The notes under the pieces are model-generated. The model saw only the letters and a program-made list of their open reading frames with translations, did no database searches and was not told the origin of the DNA. A program made the position numbers and the translations under genes. 64,000 nt of DNA from Dacryopinax spathularia (lineage: Eukaryota; Basidiomycota; Dacrymycetes; Dacrymycetales; Dacrymycetaceae): contig JBBPFI010000017.1 of NCBI GenBank assembly GCA_037974965.1, forward strand, positions 496,001 to 560,000, read 5' to 3'. Position 1 is the first letter of the stretch. Every line of letters starts with the position of its first letter. This document shows positions 12,901 through 23,807 of the stretch, in pieces.

Positions 12901-13298
12901 TACATGTCTAGCAGTTCCTTCCACATCTACACCCACCAGCGTCCCACATGGACTTTCGAAGTCCTGCGTTCCGCCTTCTACGTTCTGGAGTATGTCTATG
13001 TCGCCTCGGGCCTCGAGCTGAGTGGAGGCGACGGTGTTTATGGTTTCTACAGAGGGGTATCATTTGAGAGCACTTTGGGGAGTGCCCGAATATGTCGGTC
13101 TGGTCGAAGAGCCGGGAAGAGGAGAGAGGGGAAAGGCGAGAAAGAGGATAGGAGCGAGGAAAGAGAGTCGAGCCTGCATGGATGGACGACTAGTAATTCG
13201 CTGCGCAGGCGTATTCCATTGCCCCTAGGTGGAAGCTCGCAATAGCCCGATAGTGGAGCCATATTGCCGCCTACGGGAATTCCATCAGCAACCGACTC

Positions 13299-15082
13299 TT
13301 ACAGGAAAATGAGGAGAGGACGCACCACGATGGACAAATGCCATATCTGGTGACTGGCGCCAATATAGTCGAACTTGCCCGGGAACGCACATTCTGGGAA
13401 ATGCCACGCATAGAAGCACAGGCCAAACGTGTACGCCGCTACACTCGGTACGATCGGTGCGTAAAACTCCGCCGTTCGCCAGACACCGCGTATTACGGAC
13501 AGATGGGCGAGGAATATCAGGGCGGACAGGGCGCAGGCGACGAAGAATGCGATACGCCATTTCTTATTCCTGCGCTGGTTAAACCAGTGTTGGAAGGGCA
13601 GGACTGTACCGAGTGCACCGGTGAGGACGGAGAATGCTGCGTACAGCGCGGCGGTGTGGGGGTCGCAGTAGAATCCGTAGTAGATTGTGGATGTTATGCT
13701 GGCGGAGATAAGCCAGCCGATGCCGACGTAGTCTACTCGCGCGCCCCATTCGCATACGTGCAGGTCGGAGCAGCCAGTGACGGTATGCCAGATTACGCTG
13801 CAGGCGAGGCAGCAGGCGGCGGCGCTCCAGAAGTACCAGTGAGGGAGAGCGTCGATCGTCACTTCGGGGAGGGAGAGCCAGGAGGGCCAGAAGTAAGTGG
13901 GGAGAGGGAGGACGGGCAGGGGGACGAGCGAAATTAGTGGGAATATAAGGGTGGGGAGCAGGTGCGAGAGGATATTGATCGTCTCGTTGTGCCATTGGAA
14001 CATGGACTTGAGCAGGAGGTGCCATCGCGAGAAGGGAATAAATCTGCACATACGTCAGCATTTAAGCGATTTTTATCGGAATTGGAAACGCACCGATAGC
14101 CAGTGTGGATGAACTCATTGTTCCTCCACTTAAATGGCAAGTCCTCGTACCGCACCAACCGATCTCCATTTAAGGACTTTGCAAGCCCTCGTCGCACTTC
14201 AGCACGCGTGGTCCTGCTCCCGCCGACAATAAGAGGCGCGTCCTCATCCCCATCACCTTCCATCCCCGAGCTCTCGCTCGAGCTGATCCCACTCTCAGCG
14301 GAGGCCTTCTTGCTTTCCCTACCGGCTTCGCGTTCGTATTGACGCTCCCGCTTGGAGCTGCGACGGTCCTCGTCCGAGCTGGGTTCGAACTCGTCCATTA
14401 TTAAGGGCATCTTCTCGAAGTAGTTGAGCAGTTGTTGGAGCCTCGCTGGCGGGTCAGCGAGCTCGGAAAGCGCGTGCAGTCTCTTCTTCAGATCAGGGAT
14501 GAAGTCGTCAGGCAGCGAGGGCATAGCAGGCGAGTGTGCCCGAAGAGCAGCGATGATGGATTGGCCGCTTGCCTCGATGGAGTTGGCGAGTGCGGGCAGG
14601 GAAGGAATGTCGATGTCTGATATTGAGGGGAGGTCGAAGTCCCAGTCGATGTCGATGTTTGGGAGGTGACGGGCTACGTCTGCGCGGATTGACTCGAGGA
14701 GGGCGGCGACGTCTCGGAGGGGTTCGCACTCGCTGTGTTTCCTGCTGTGGGATATAGACGTGCGTCGAGGCTGGGGATTGTTGTCGGTCGAGGCTGAGGT
14801 GATGGTGTAGCTAAATAGCTTAGGGAGAGATGGGCCGTCGTATGCTGCGATCCTCGACTCCACATCTGAGAGATGGGAGAGGAGTGCAACTCGGAGGGAC
14901 AACAGGAGGGCAATAATGGATCGACCATCTGGTGTGGTTGAGTTTGCTGACATTGACGGTGGATGTGCTGTGAGTGAATAGGCTGACTCGTCACCTGACA
15001 TCGATGGGCCAGAAGAAGCTGAGAAGGCGGGAGAGAGCGTCGCCTCTGACGAAGGTGAAGTGGTGCCACTGTCTGTGTCCAT
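13299..15082 (-). CDS. PAQR / adiponectin-receptor-like 7-TM protein (Izh3-like)
   Basis: Two exons, 15082-14094 and 14043-13299, separated by a 50-nt intron; 577 residues. The N-terminal 330 residues are Ser-rich, acidic and probably cytosolic. The C-terminal third carries the hemolysin-III/AdipoR domain with its metal-site histidine motifs HNETINI near the first membrane helix and SHQIWH near the last, and about seven hydrophobic segments between. The long N-terminal extension matches the Izh3-type members of fungi more than the short Izh1/2 type. Family members act in sterol, ceramide and zinc homeostasis in the ER or plasma membrane. The 3' end abuts the gene-poor island. Confidence 0.92.
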
Positions 15083-16256
15083 TGTCGACTTCGAGTGATG
15101 ATGTGGAGCGTTGATGGTCTATTCGTGGTTTGTGTTATTCTTGTTCTCGAGCGAATGAGGGCGAAAGAGGCCGCCTATGGCCGGAGGGAGGGAAGGGGGG
15201 GCGGGGGAAGGACTATGTATGCACTTTGGAGAGGATGAGAGTACCGACGGAAACTCCGGTGAGTGTGGATGGTGCGGTTCGAATGACGACGAGCCGGCTG
15301 TGTTCTCTCCTCCCCCCTTCGCAGTCGACGGCTCACGCGGTGTGGAACGTTCGTCGAGCGCGTATATGCGATGAGGGCCTCCTGAGCCAACGGTTGCGTT
15401 GGTCGCTGAGCGCAACGGGCGGCGTGTGCGTGCGTGCGTGCGAGGACGGTAGAGGGGATGAAGGTGAAGAACGTGCTCCCCCTGTTGCTGTCCCAACTCC
15501 CCCTCCCTCTTTACGTTGTTCGCTTTTGCCGTTGTCGGCGCTTTGACCGCTCTGCGCCTCTGATTCCCTCCGCGCCCATTTTCGCGGTCCAGGGTTCCTC
15601 GACGCCCATCAGGGTCCTCACTTCACCCACATTCACCCCAAATCACTCCCCTCGGCAAACCGGATCCCCTCTTCCTTCCCCCGTGCCTCCGTGCTCCGGT
15701 TCCGCCACCGCGCACGTGGGTAAACACCGAACTAATGCCCGTAAACCGACGGCTCCACCGGGACAGCACGGCGTTACGCAGCACCGGGATACCGACTCGC
15801 ATCACACTTTTCTGCCGTTAACCATCGGCGGTAACTTCCGAGCGAAACATCCTCCCCTCTCACGGGCCCAGCACAACAACAAGCCCAAGAACCCTCGAAC
15901 CGTTGCAAGTTTCCAGATTCTTCTGATAATCAATGCACGAAATCACATCATCACACGCCTCCACACCTCTCGGCGCCAACCAGCGAATAATTCTCCCTGC
16001 CGCATCGGATCACACAGCCCGAAAAGAACGCCACACGATCATCACAACCCGTCCGTTCAGGGTCCAGGGCGCAATATTATTCCCGCGCTCGCTCCGGGAA
16101 ATACAATACACAAATCAATACATTCACGGCACGGAGGTCGGGAGTCACCCATCATTCCTACCATTTCCTCGCAAGGTATTCCGGAATTGTTCTGATATCT
16201 TCGCCGACCCGAGACTTCTTGTGCTTTGACTGCTTTTGGTGGTCTTTCGGCTTGAG
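15083..16256. other. Divergent intergenic region
   Basis: About 1.2 kb between the PAQR gene (minus) and the first MFS gene (plus), so it should hold both promoters. It contains a short TGCG microsatellite-like run near 15425-15440 and long C/T-rich stretches from 15480 to 15700 and 16000 to 16100. No reading frame with support is seen. Confidence 0.5.
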
Positions 16257-18321
16257 ATGGGTGGACTGGAGGGGAAAGCGGTTGAGCAGGAGGAGGTCGA
16301 GAGGCGAAGCAGCTTCTCGAATGGACATCTGACGCCTTCCAACGCCTCCTCGATCTCCCTCGACAGGCTGTCCCAAAAGAGCGCGCCCTTGCCATCCAAA
16401 TTAGGTACAACCTCAAAGGTCAATATTCCAGATGTGTCCGCTCCTCGTGCAGCGTCTTCCTGCGCCTCAGCATCAGCAGCAACGCTCACCAATCTCGCGC
16501 CTGAACAACCTGGGGATATCGAGCTTGATGTCGTCTCGACCCGGGCGACAGCCCAAGCGGCACTAGCGCCAGAGGAAGGATCTCCGACGAGCAATGAGAC
16601 GACGGAAGAGCGGCTCTTGCCTGCTCTGGCACCGATGGATGGAGGTGTCGGAGCGTGGTCATACGTGCGTCTAAAATTCTGAAATTATGCTCGTCCTGTA
16701 CCTGTACTACCCTTCTTACATTCCCGAGCTCCACGAGCCCCTGCGATTTTTTTCTGACTTTCCAAAATTCGTGCCGTCTCAAGCTATGGCTATACCTGAC
16801 ACCACCATCACTTGCCTCGAATGACATGCAGAAAGCCCGCTGATCATCCTAAAATCAGCTCGCCGGCGCGTTCATAATCGAGACCGTCTCATGGGCGTTT
16901 CCAACCTCCTACGGTCTCTTCCTACCAGCATATATGTCCTCCCCCGCCCTTTCAAACCCAACCGCGCAAAATCTCCTCCCTCTCATCGGTACCCTGGGAT
17001 CAGGACTGATGTACTGTTCCGGTGCGCTCTCCATCCGTCCGCCGGGTATCAGAGAGAGGGCTGATGGAGTGGTGAAGGACCTGTGATCTATCCGCTGATT
17101 GCGAGGTATCCGAGGTCGAGGAGACCATGTCTCTGGTTCGGGACAGGACTATGTTTTGTTAGCCTGTTTGCGTCGAGTTATGTGGAGACAATTTCGGCTT
17201 TGCTCGCTCTGCAGGGCGTGTTGTACGGAATCGGTGGTGGTACGTCCTGCTCGCCTACGATTTTCTCAATCCTTTCTTACGCCACGGCTGTACAGCGATA
17301 CTGTATGCCCCCTGTATGTCCTACCTTCCAGAATGGTTCCACCATCGCCGAGGGCTCGCAAACGGCGTCATATTCGCCGGCACTGCAGCAGGCGGAGTTC
17401 TCCTCCCGCTCGTCCTACCCTACCTGATCGTGCCCTATGGTCCAGCCCGCGCGGTCCGATATCTTTCCATCGCCGTCCTAGGCTCGTTGTTGCCAGCGCT
17501 GTTCCTCGTCCGACCTAGGTTGCGGGATCCTCGCGCGGTTAGGACAGCTGCGAGAGGGAGAGGAGGATGGATAAGGAGCAGAAGGCTGTGGATCCTCATG
17601 GCCGCTAATACGGTTCAGGCTTTGGCATACTTTGTGCCTATCATCTGGATACCCAGTACGTCCTGCATAACAGCTGCTGCACCGAACTCCGCTGAAAGAC
17701 GGAATAGCCTTCGCCTACGCGCTCAACCTCACCGAGCAAGAGGGCTCCATCGCTCTCATCCTGATCAATAGCGTGTCCGTGCTCAGCCGCGTCTCGCTCG
17801 GCTTCTTGGCGGACAAAGTTTCTCCATGGGCTCTCGCGCTCACCACGCTCACCGCGGTATCGTTATTCACTTTCGTGGTCTGGGGCTATTTCGGCACGAG
17901 CCTGTCCACGCTATACGTATATTGTGTCGCTTATGGGATCATGGCTGGCGGGTGGACGAGCCTCTGGACAGGGTTTATGAAGCCCATCACACGTACGCAC
18001 CCCCTATCTCCCTTTGGGTTCAGCTCTCACGCAGGAATGTGCGCAGGTGACGACCCCATCTCATCAACGACAGTATTCGGCTTCCTCCTCCTTTCTAGAG
18101 GGGTTGGAAACGTTCTTTCCGCACCTGTGTCCACCGCTCTGCTTCACCCTCAGCGAGGAACAGGCGGAAGAACGGGATTCGAAGTGGGAGGGACGATGTT
18201 CCAGAGTGTGATCATCTATACAGGGGCTTTGTTTGCGGGCGCGGCGATCCTGGTCGGCGCGGGATGGGGTTTGGAGTGGTTGTTGTCTGAGCGGGATGAG
18301 GAGGATAGTCGGCGTCGATGA
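16257..18321 (+). CDS. MFS transporter, monocarboxylate (MCT/Mch) type, tandem copy 1
   Basis: Six exons: 16257-16664, 16859-17021, 17078-17239, 17296-17655, 17708-17992 and 18047-18321; 550 residues. A hydrophilic N-terminus of about 130 residues precedes roughly twelve membrane helices. The order of segments (SWAFPTSYGLF, GTLGSGLMYCS, YPLIARYP, YGIGG, then AILYAP with CMSYLPEWF, and late LLLSRGVGNVLSAP) is that of the fungal monocarboxylate-porter-like MFS family. The upstream in-frame TTG was rejected in favour of ATG at 16257. The next gene is its duplicate with identical intron phases. Intron 1 is 194 nt, much longer than in copy 2. Probable substrate is a small monocarboxylate; direction and specificity are unknown. 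Confidence 0.9.
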
Positions 18322-18575
18322 ACCCGATCTGGTCTCCACATAATCGCGCGATGCAACTTCACAATTTTTTGTGGAATATATTGAGCATAAGTACATGCAC
18401 CTGGGACAAGTAGCAACAGTGGCGGTATTTAGCATAAATCACGTGATGTAATTTGGTTGACCACACCCCTCCACCGACATTGCCTGATTTAGTATCTTCG
18501 TCACCGTTGCTCCGCCGCACGCTCGCACGCCCACCTCCATACTCATGGTCCTACCAGTCAGCAGAAAAGCGGACC

Positions 18576-20395
18576 ATGGCGACGGCTGAGCAGCTATCTG
18601 CTGCAGAAACGCATCAACTGCAGCGAACGTCGGGTGATGCCTGCTCGACCGCGTCTCATAGCCTGGCTACTCAGAGAGACGAGCCCGGTCAACCGGAAGC
18701 CACCCGTTCACCCTCCGAACGTGGGCCCACGCATGGTGGATCCACAGTCCTCGAGACGGACGACATCGAACTGAACGAGATCTCACGACAAGTAACAATT
18801 ACCGCTCAACCGGCTGAGTCAACTATGCCGGAGGAAAGGCTCGCATCAGATCTTGCTCCTGTCGATTCAGGCCGGGGTGCTTGGTCATATGTGCGTGAAC
18901 TCCGTACCTCAGTGCTGCGTCAGTGAAATAACAACCACGATAGCTCATCGGTGCCTCCGTCGTCGCTGCGATCTCATGGGCGTTCCCCACGACCTACGGG
19001 CTTTTCCTTCCTGTCTGGTTCTCCTATCCTGAATACAGCACGCCCGAAGCTCGCAGGCTCTTGCCGCTCGTGGGCACACTGGGATCCGGTCTGATGTACT
19101 GTTCTGGTGAGCGAATGCCAGTCTTCCAACGACATATCATCCGGCTGATGTTGTGAGAGGCCCGATCATATATCCTCTAATCGCACGATATCCGGGAAGC
19201 AGAAGACCGTGCCTTTGGGCCGGAGCAATCCTCTGCTTCGTGAGCCTATTCGCCTCCAGCTATGTACGCTCGGTATCCCACCTACTCCTACTACAAGGCG
19301 TTCTGTATGGAATTGGAGGAGGTTCTTCCTTTTCTCTTCCCGCGGCCAACATGGGTTCTGACCCCGCGCAGCCATCCTCTATGCACCCTCGATGTCCTAC
19401 CTGTCGGAATGGTTCCAGGCGCGTCGCGCAACCGCAAACGGCATTATCTTTGCGGGTAATGCTACGGGCGGCATCTTGATGCCTTTGGTTCTCCCGCCTC
19501 TCTTCCACCGCTTTGGACCGAGCCTGGCCGTCCGGTACATCGCCTTCGCCGAACTGGCATGCCTGGTCCCAGCGCTCGTTCTGATCAGACCGAGACTAAA
19601 GAACTCGACCGTGGTCAGGATGCCGGCCAGGGGACGGTCAGGCTGGTTGAGGAGCAGAGGGTTGTGGATTTTGATGGCGACAAACACCATCCAGGCTATG
19701 GCCTACTTCGTCCCGCTTCTCTGGCTGCCCAGTCAGTATCTCCCCACGAAGTGCAGATGAGGATTCTGGCTGAAGCATGTGGTTAGCTTTCGCTGAAGCT
19801 TTGGATCTGACCGACGAACAAGGGTCTATTGCTCTGATCCTCGTCAACAGCGTAGCCGTCGTCAGCCGGATATCTGTCGGCATGCTGGCGGATCGATTCT
19901 CGCCATGGCTTTTGGCTGTAACGACACTTGCGGCAGTATCCATCGTCACGTTCGTCATATGGGGTTATTTTGCTACAGGTCTATCCACTCTGTTCGTCTA
20001 TTGCGCGGCATATGGGGTGACGGCAGGAGGTTGGACCAGTCTTTGGACCGGATTCATGAAGCCCATTACACGTGCGCTTTATGTCTCGGGAAAGATATCA
20101 CGTTGACATCCCTCTTTCAGGCGACGATCCCGTATCGGCCACCACTATTCTAGGGTTCCTCCTACTCTCGCGAGGGATAGGGAATGTCCTATCTGCACCC
20201 ATATCGACTGCGCTTCTACACCCGCAACGAGGAGCTGGAGGGAAAACGGGCTTCGGAGTGGGCGGTTCGATGTTCCAGTCCCTGATTGTGTACACTGGAG
20301 TACTGTTTGCTGGTGCTGCTGTTCTGGTGGGTGCTGGGTGGGGCTTAGAGTGGTTGTCGTCAGAAGCAGATGCGCAAGAAACCCATCGCAGCTGA
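18576..20395 (+). CDS. MFS transporter, monocarboxylate (MCT/Mch) type, tandem copy 2
   Basis: Six exons: 18576-18890, 18944-19106, 19160-19321, 19372-19731, 19787-20071 and 20121-20395; 519 residues. Exons 2 to 6 have exactly the same lengths as in copy 1 (163, 162, 360, 285, 275 nt) and the same phases; only exon 1 is shorter. About twelve membrane segments follow a polar N-terminus of about 105 residues with the shared DDIELNEISR-like and GAWSY endings. The genes are tandem duplicates 254 bp apart. Downstream lie two esterase paralogues on the same strand, which invites a role in moving the carboxylate product of those enzymes; that link is inference. Confidence 0.9.
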
Positions 20396-20971
20396 ATACT
20401 GTACGTCCCAGTGCCGAGTGCCCACGCGGAAAGGTGTTGGCTCGTCCACTGAGGCGACTTCGAGGAGGTGAGGCTGTATGGAGGAATGTTGCGATCATGC
20501 GGGCGCTATCGCCCGCAGAGAATACTGGCACCATCATTCCATGCTGAGATGCAAAAAATGCGGAAACATGTACCAATTGTATTGTGCAACTCAATGGACT
20601 TCATGACGCGGAGAGGCAGGTCTGAAGACACCGTGCCGAACGATGTGAAAGAAACTCGCCCGGCTCTTGCGCCGAGGAGGTGAGTCATTCACAAAACCGG
20701 CTTGGCTGAGCGTGCACGTGTCGATGACTCGTCGAGTCTTCGCGCCTGGGCTTCTATTTATGCACGGCCCGCTCTCTCCCTGCCAACGGCTCATGGCAGC
20801 CGAAGCGGTTACCCTATCGATCGTTATCGCATGCTGTCAGGCCTTACTTCTTTTCAAGAACACATTGCTTAGTTTGGCAGCATTGTCTCATGCAGGCGTC
20901 TCTTATCCCTGGGTAGGTGTAGAGTACTGCGAGTCATAAAGCGAACGACTCCCCTGCACATAACGCGACCA
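20396..20971. other. Intergenic between MFS copy 2 and esterase paralogue 2
   Basis: No gene seen. A ctatttat word at about 20754, some 215 bp before the esterase start, may serve as a TATA-like element. Confidence 0.4.
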
Positions 20972-22264
20972 ATGTTTCGCCTCGTCTCCCGCCTGGCCCG
21001 CGCCTCCAGTCTAGGCCAATCCGCAAAACCGAATCAACTCAGCAAACGGCCTTGCCGCAAGTCCAGTAGTTCCTCCATTATGGCTGTTTCCGGTACCGTA
21101 GCGCCCGGTTTCGAGAGGGTGCGCGAGGCGTTCTCGACCGGTCAGAGCTCGGATATCGGGGGAGCTCAGCTTGCCGTCTATCAGCATGGTATCAAGGTCG
21201 TCGACCTCTGGGCGGGTACCGATCCCATTCGACAGCGACCATTCGACGGCGAAGGCATCGCCGTGCTTGCCTCAGTAACGAAGGGGATTACTGCGACTAT
21301 CGTTCATCTCCTCGCTCAGCGCGGTCTAATGGATTATGATGCCCCGGTCAGCAAGTATTGGCCCGAATTCGCACAAAACGGGAAGGAGAAGATTACCGTT
21401 AGACAGATCCTCAGTCATTCTGCCGGACTTTCCGCTTTCCCAGTCGAGGCGGGCATTCGCGCACCTGATTACCCCGAGGGAAAGAAGATTCTTCGCGCTC
21501 TGGAAGGGATGGCACCTCTTTGGGAGCCTGGCACGGGCTTTCTGTATGCTCCATGGGCATACGGATACCTAGTTGGAGAGATAGTCAAGCGGGTGTCGGG
21601 AAAGAGCGTTGGGACTCTCCTTCGCGAGGAGATTGCCGGCCCGCTGGGACTCGACCTGTGGATTGGTCTGCCTGAAGAACAAGAGGCTCGAGTCATTCCA
21701 TGGATCATCGGAAAACCTCCCGCACGTTCCGCACGCAACACGAGCCCTCCGCCTACCTTCAACACCTCCAATCCGCTGGTGGTCGCTTATGGTGCTGCTT
21801 TCGCACCGTCCGGGGTGTACGAGCTTTTGAATACTCGTGAAGGTCATGCCTGTGAGCTTCCGGCGGCTAACGCCATTGGCGATGCAAGAAGCCTGGCCAA
21901 ATTGTACGCGAGCCTCATTGGCAGTGTCGATGGTCACGAACCTGTGCTTAAACCCGCTACCCTGGAACGTGCTATCGAACCGCAAACCGACGACATTCCT
22001 TTCGCAAGCCCATACGACGCAATCTTCCCGCCCAAGTCCTATCGTTTTGCTCTCGGCTATCAGAGGAATAGTTCGGTGCTCCCGATGATAGGCGACAGCA
22101 GTTTCGGCCACGTTGGTTCTGGCGGACGTTTAGGATTTGCCGACATCGACTCGGGCATTGCAGTCGGCTATGTCTGCAATAATCCGTCGTGGGATCCTGT
22201 CCGGCCCGACCCACGCTGGTTGCCGTGGTTGGAGGCATTGAGGGACATCACAAAGTCCACGTAA
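20972..22264 (+). CDS. Family VIII-type esterase / class C beta-lactamase-fold serine hydrolase (paralogue 2)
   Basis: Intronless, 430 residues from the first ATG. Residues 1-36 have no acidic residue, are rich in Arg, Lys and Ser, and could be a mitochondrial presequence; a second in-frame ATG at 21080 would give a 394-residue protein aligned with paralogue 1. The nucleophile motif is Ser101-Val-Thr-Lys104, the putative base Tyr192 (LYAPW), and the late motif FGHVGSGG. It is clearly homologous over its whole length to 1223-2446 and to the broken copy immediately downstream. Dual starts would give dual targeting, which is speculation. Substrate is unknown. Confidence 0.93.
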   Translation: MFRLVSRLARASSLGQSAKPNQLSKRPCRKSSSSSIMAVSGTVAPGFERVREAFSTGQSSDIGGAQLAVYQHGIKVVDLWAGTDPIRQRPFDGEGIAVLASVTKGITATIVHLLAQRGLMDYDAPVSKYWPEFAQNGKEKITVRQILSHSAGLSAFPVEAGIRAPDYPEGKKILRALEGMAPLWEPGTGFLYAPWAYGYLVGEIVKRVSGKSVGTLLREEIAGPLGLDLWIGLPEEQEARVIPWIIGKPPARSARNTSPPPTFNTSNPLVVAYGAAFAPSGVYELLNTREGHACELPAANAIGDARSLAKLYASLIGSVDGHEPVLKPATLERAIEPQTDDIPFASPYDAIFPPKSYRFALGYQRNSSVLPMIGDSSFGHVGSGGRLGFADIDSGIAVGYVCNNPSWDPVRPDPRWLPWLEALRDITKST

Positions 22265-22703
22265 GATACCACCCTGCAGGAAGCGGTGACACGCTTTACG
22301 GAGCCTCCTTTCCCGTTTCAGTTTCTTTACGAAGTTAATCCGGACTGTACTCCCCACTCCATACTCAAACGAGCAGCTCGCCTTGATCCCATGTACATCT
22401 CCGTCTTTGCAGCAAGTAAGCCCCATCAGTGAACCATGAGTCAACACGACAAAGATCGTCATGAACAGCCTCGCGTCTGGGTAATCCCATCTTGCCGAGT
22501 CTTGTGGATGTGTCTGCATGCAGTGAATGGGCGCATCTAGTTCTGCGCCTTCCAGGATCTCCGATCTCTTGGCCTAGCCGATATTCACCATTACTACAGT
22601 GTGGCATGTGCACCTCCGCTGGCTCCGACCATAGACTAGATAGCATCGTATTGGTTTAGCAACATTCCCTACCCTCTCCAACCTCCGCCCCCTCTCTGCG
22701 ACC
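22265..22703. other. Intergenic between esterase paralogues 2 and 3
   Basis: About 440 bp without a supported gene; presumably the promoter of paralogue 3. Confidence 0.5.
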
Positions 22704-23513
22704 ATGACAGTTCACGGTACTGTCGAACCTGGCTATGAATCCCTGCGTGATGCATTTGCTGCAGCTCAGAAGCCGGATGCTGGCGGCACGCAGCTGGCCG
22801 CCTACCGGTACGGCAAGAAAGTTATCGACGTCTGGACTGGGTGCGATCCCGTTCGAAACAAGGCATTCAAGGAGGACGACCTTTTCGTGACTAATTCGGT
22901 GACCAAGGGTCTCGTGACGACCATCCTGCATCTTCTTGCGCAACGTGGGCAGCTCGACCTGGACGTCCCAGTCGCCAAATACTGGCCAGAGTTCGCTCAG
23001 AAGGGCAAGGAGACGATAACGGTCAGGATGATTCTAAACCATTCGTCCGGATTGCCGACCTTCGCTCCTGACGCGGGGATGGGGACACGTGAAATGATGG
23101 ACTGGCAAAGAATTATCCGAGCGCTGGAGGAGATGCGACCATACTGGGAACCAGGAACGAAGCGCCTGTACCAAGCCTGGACATTCGGTTTTCTTGTTGG
23201 CGAGATAATCCGCCGTATCACTGGCGAGTCAGTTGGCACCGTTTTTCGCGAGGGGGTCGCGAAGCCTCTTGGGCTGGAAATTTGGATAGGGCTTCCAGAG
23301 GACAAGGAGCCGCGCGTAGTGCCATGGATGGAACAAACACCTCTGAAGGGAACGTCAACGAGCTTCGGAGAAGCCGGACCGCAGCCAGCGCTGGACTCCG
23401 CGAATCCCTTGGTCGCCACGTATTCTGCCGGTCTGCTTCATGCCAAAAAAATTCTTCGCCTTCATGAACACGCGCGAGGCACACGCATGCGGGTTACCAG
23501 CGACCAACGCAAC

Positions 23514-23547
23514 TGGAAATGCTCGAAGTATCGCCAAATTCTACGCC
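23514..23547. repeat. Direct repeat, copy 1, flanking the insertion in esterase paralogue 3
   Basis: 34-bp unit beginning tggaaatgctcgaag and ending ttctacgcc. It matches 23774-23807 at 33 of 34 positions; the single difference is A versus G in the middle. Both copies encode the conserved NARSIAKFYA stretch, so one of them is the duplicated half. Confidence 0.9.
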
Positions 23548-23576
23548 CATCTTGTTCTGCGTCGCCAAGAAAATTC

Positions 23577-23602
23577 GGGAGCGATAGCGACCGGCCGAGG
23601 CC
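23577..23602. repeat. 26-bp imperfect repeat inside the insertion, copy 1
   Basis: Begins gggagcgatagcga and ends cgaggcc; matches 23729-23754 except at three pyrimidine transitions. The insertion thus has internal duplication as well as flanking repeats. Confidence 0.8.
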
Positions 23603-23728
23603 CGTTCTCAGACAATCTGGCGAGCAACGCTCGAGGACAAGATGTGCTCGCGCAGCGAGCCCACTACGTCTCTCCTTGCGCAAATGCGAGCGAAGCGAGC
23701 ATTGCGCCCGATAGGCTGGCCCAGGCAA

Positions 23729-23754
23729 GGGAGCGACAGCGATCGGTCGAGGCC
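23729..23754. repeat. 26-bp imperfect repeat inside the insertion, copy 2
   Basis: Partner of 23577-23602. Between the two copies lies a hairpin-capable stretch (gcgcaaatgc ... gcattgcgc) around 23677-23709. Confidence 0.8.
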
Positions 23755-23773
23755 ATGGCGCCGGAGGCGCCCT

Positions 23774-23807
23774 TGGAAATGCTCGAAGTATCGCCAAGTT
23801 CTACGCC
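23774..23807. repeat. Direct repeat, copy 2, flanking the insertion in esterase paralogue 3
   Basis: Second copy of the 34-bp unit at 23514-23547, offset by exactly 260 bp. After this copy the esterase alignment resumes (KLLGDVDGNPRLL). Confidence 0.9.

Larger units (their letters stand above)
6176..13298. other. Gene-poor region of 7 kb
   Basis: No gene could be supported. Open frames are short, overlap on both strands and show no domain I recognise. The part 6.2-8.4 kb looks like ordinary unique non-coding DNA. 8.4-11.4 kb has features of decayed mobile or repeated DNA (separate entry). 11.4-13.3 kb again holds nothing I can name. A minus-strand frame near 12490-12675 has a hydrophobic run (GIVIIIVYFLLG) but no support as a gene. 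The adjacent genes are the Zn2Cys6 regulator (its 5' end) and the PAQR receptor (its 3' end). Confidence 0.5.
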
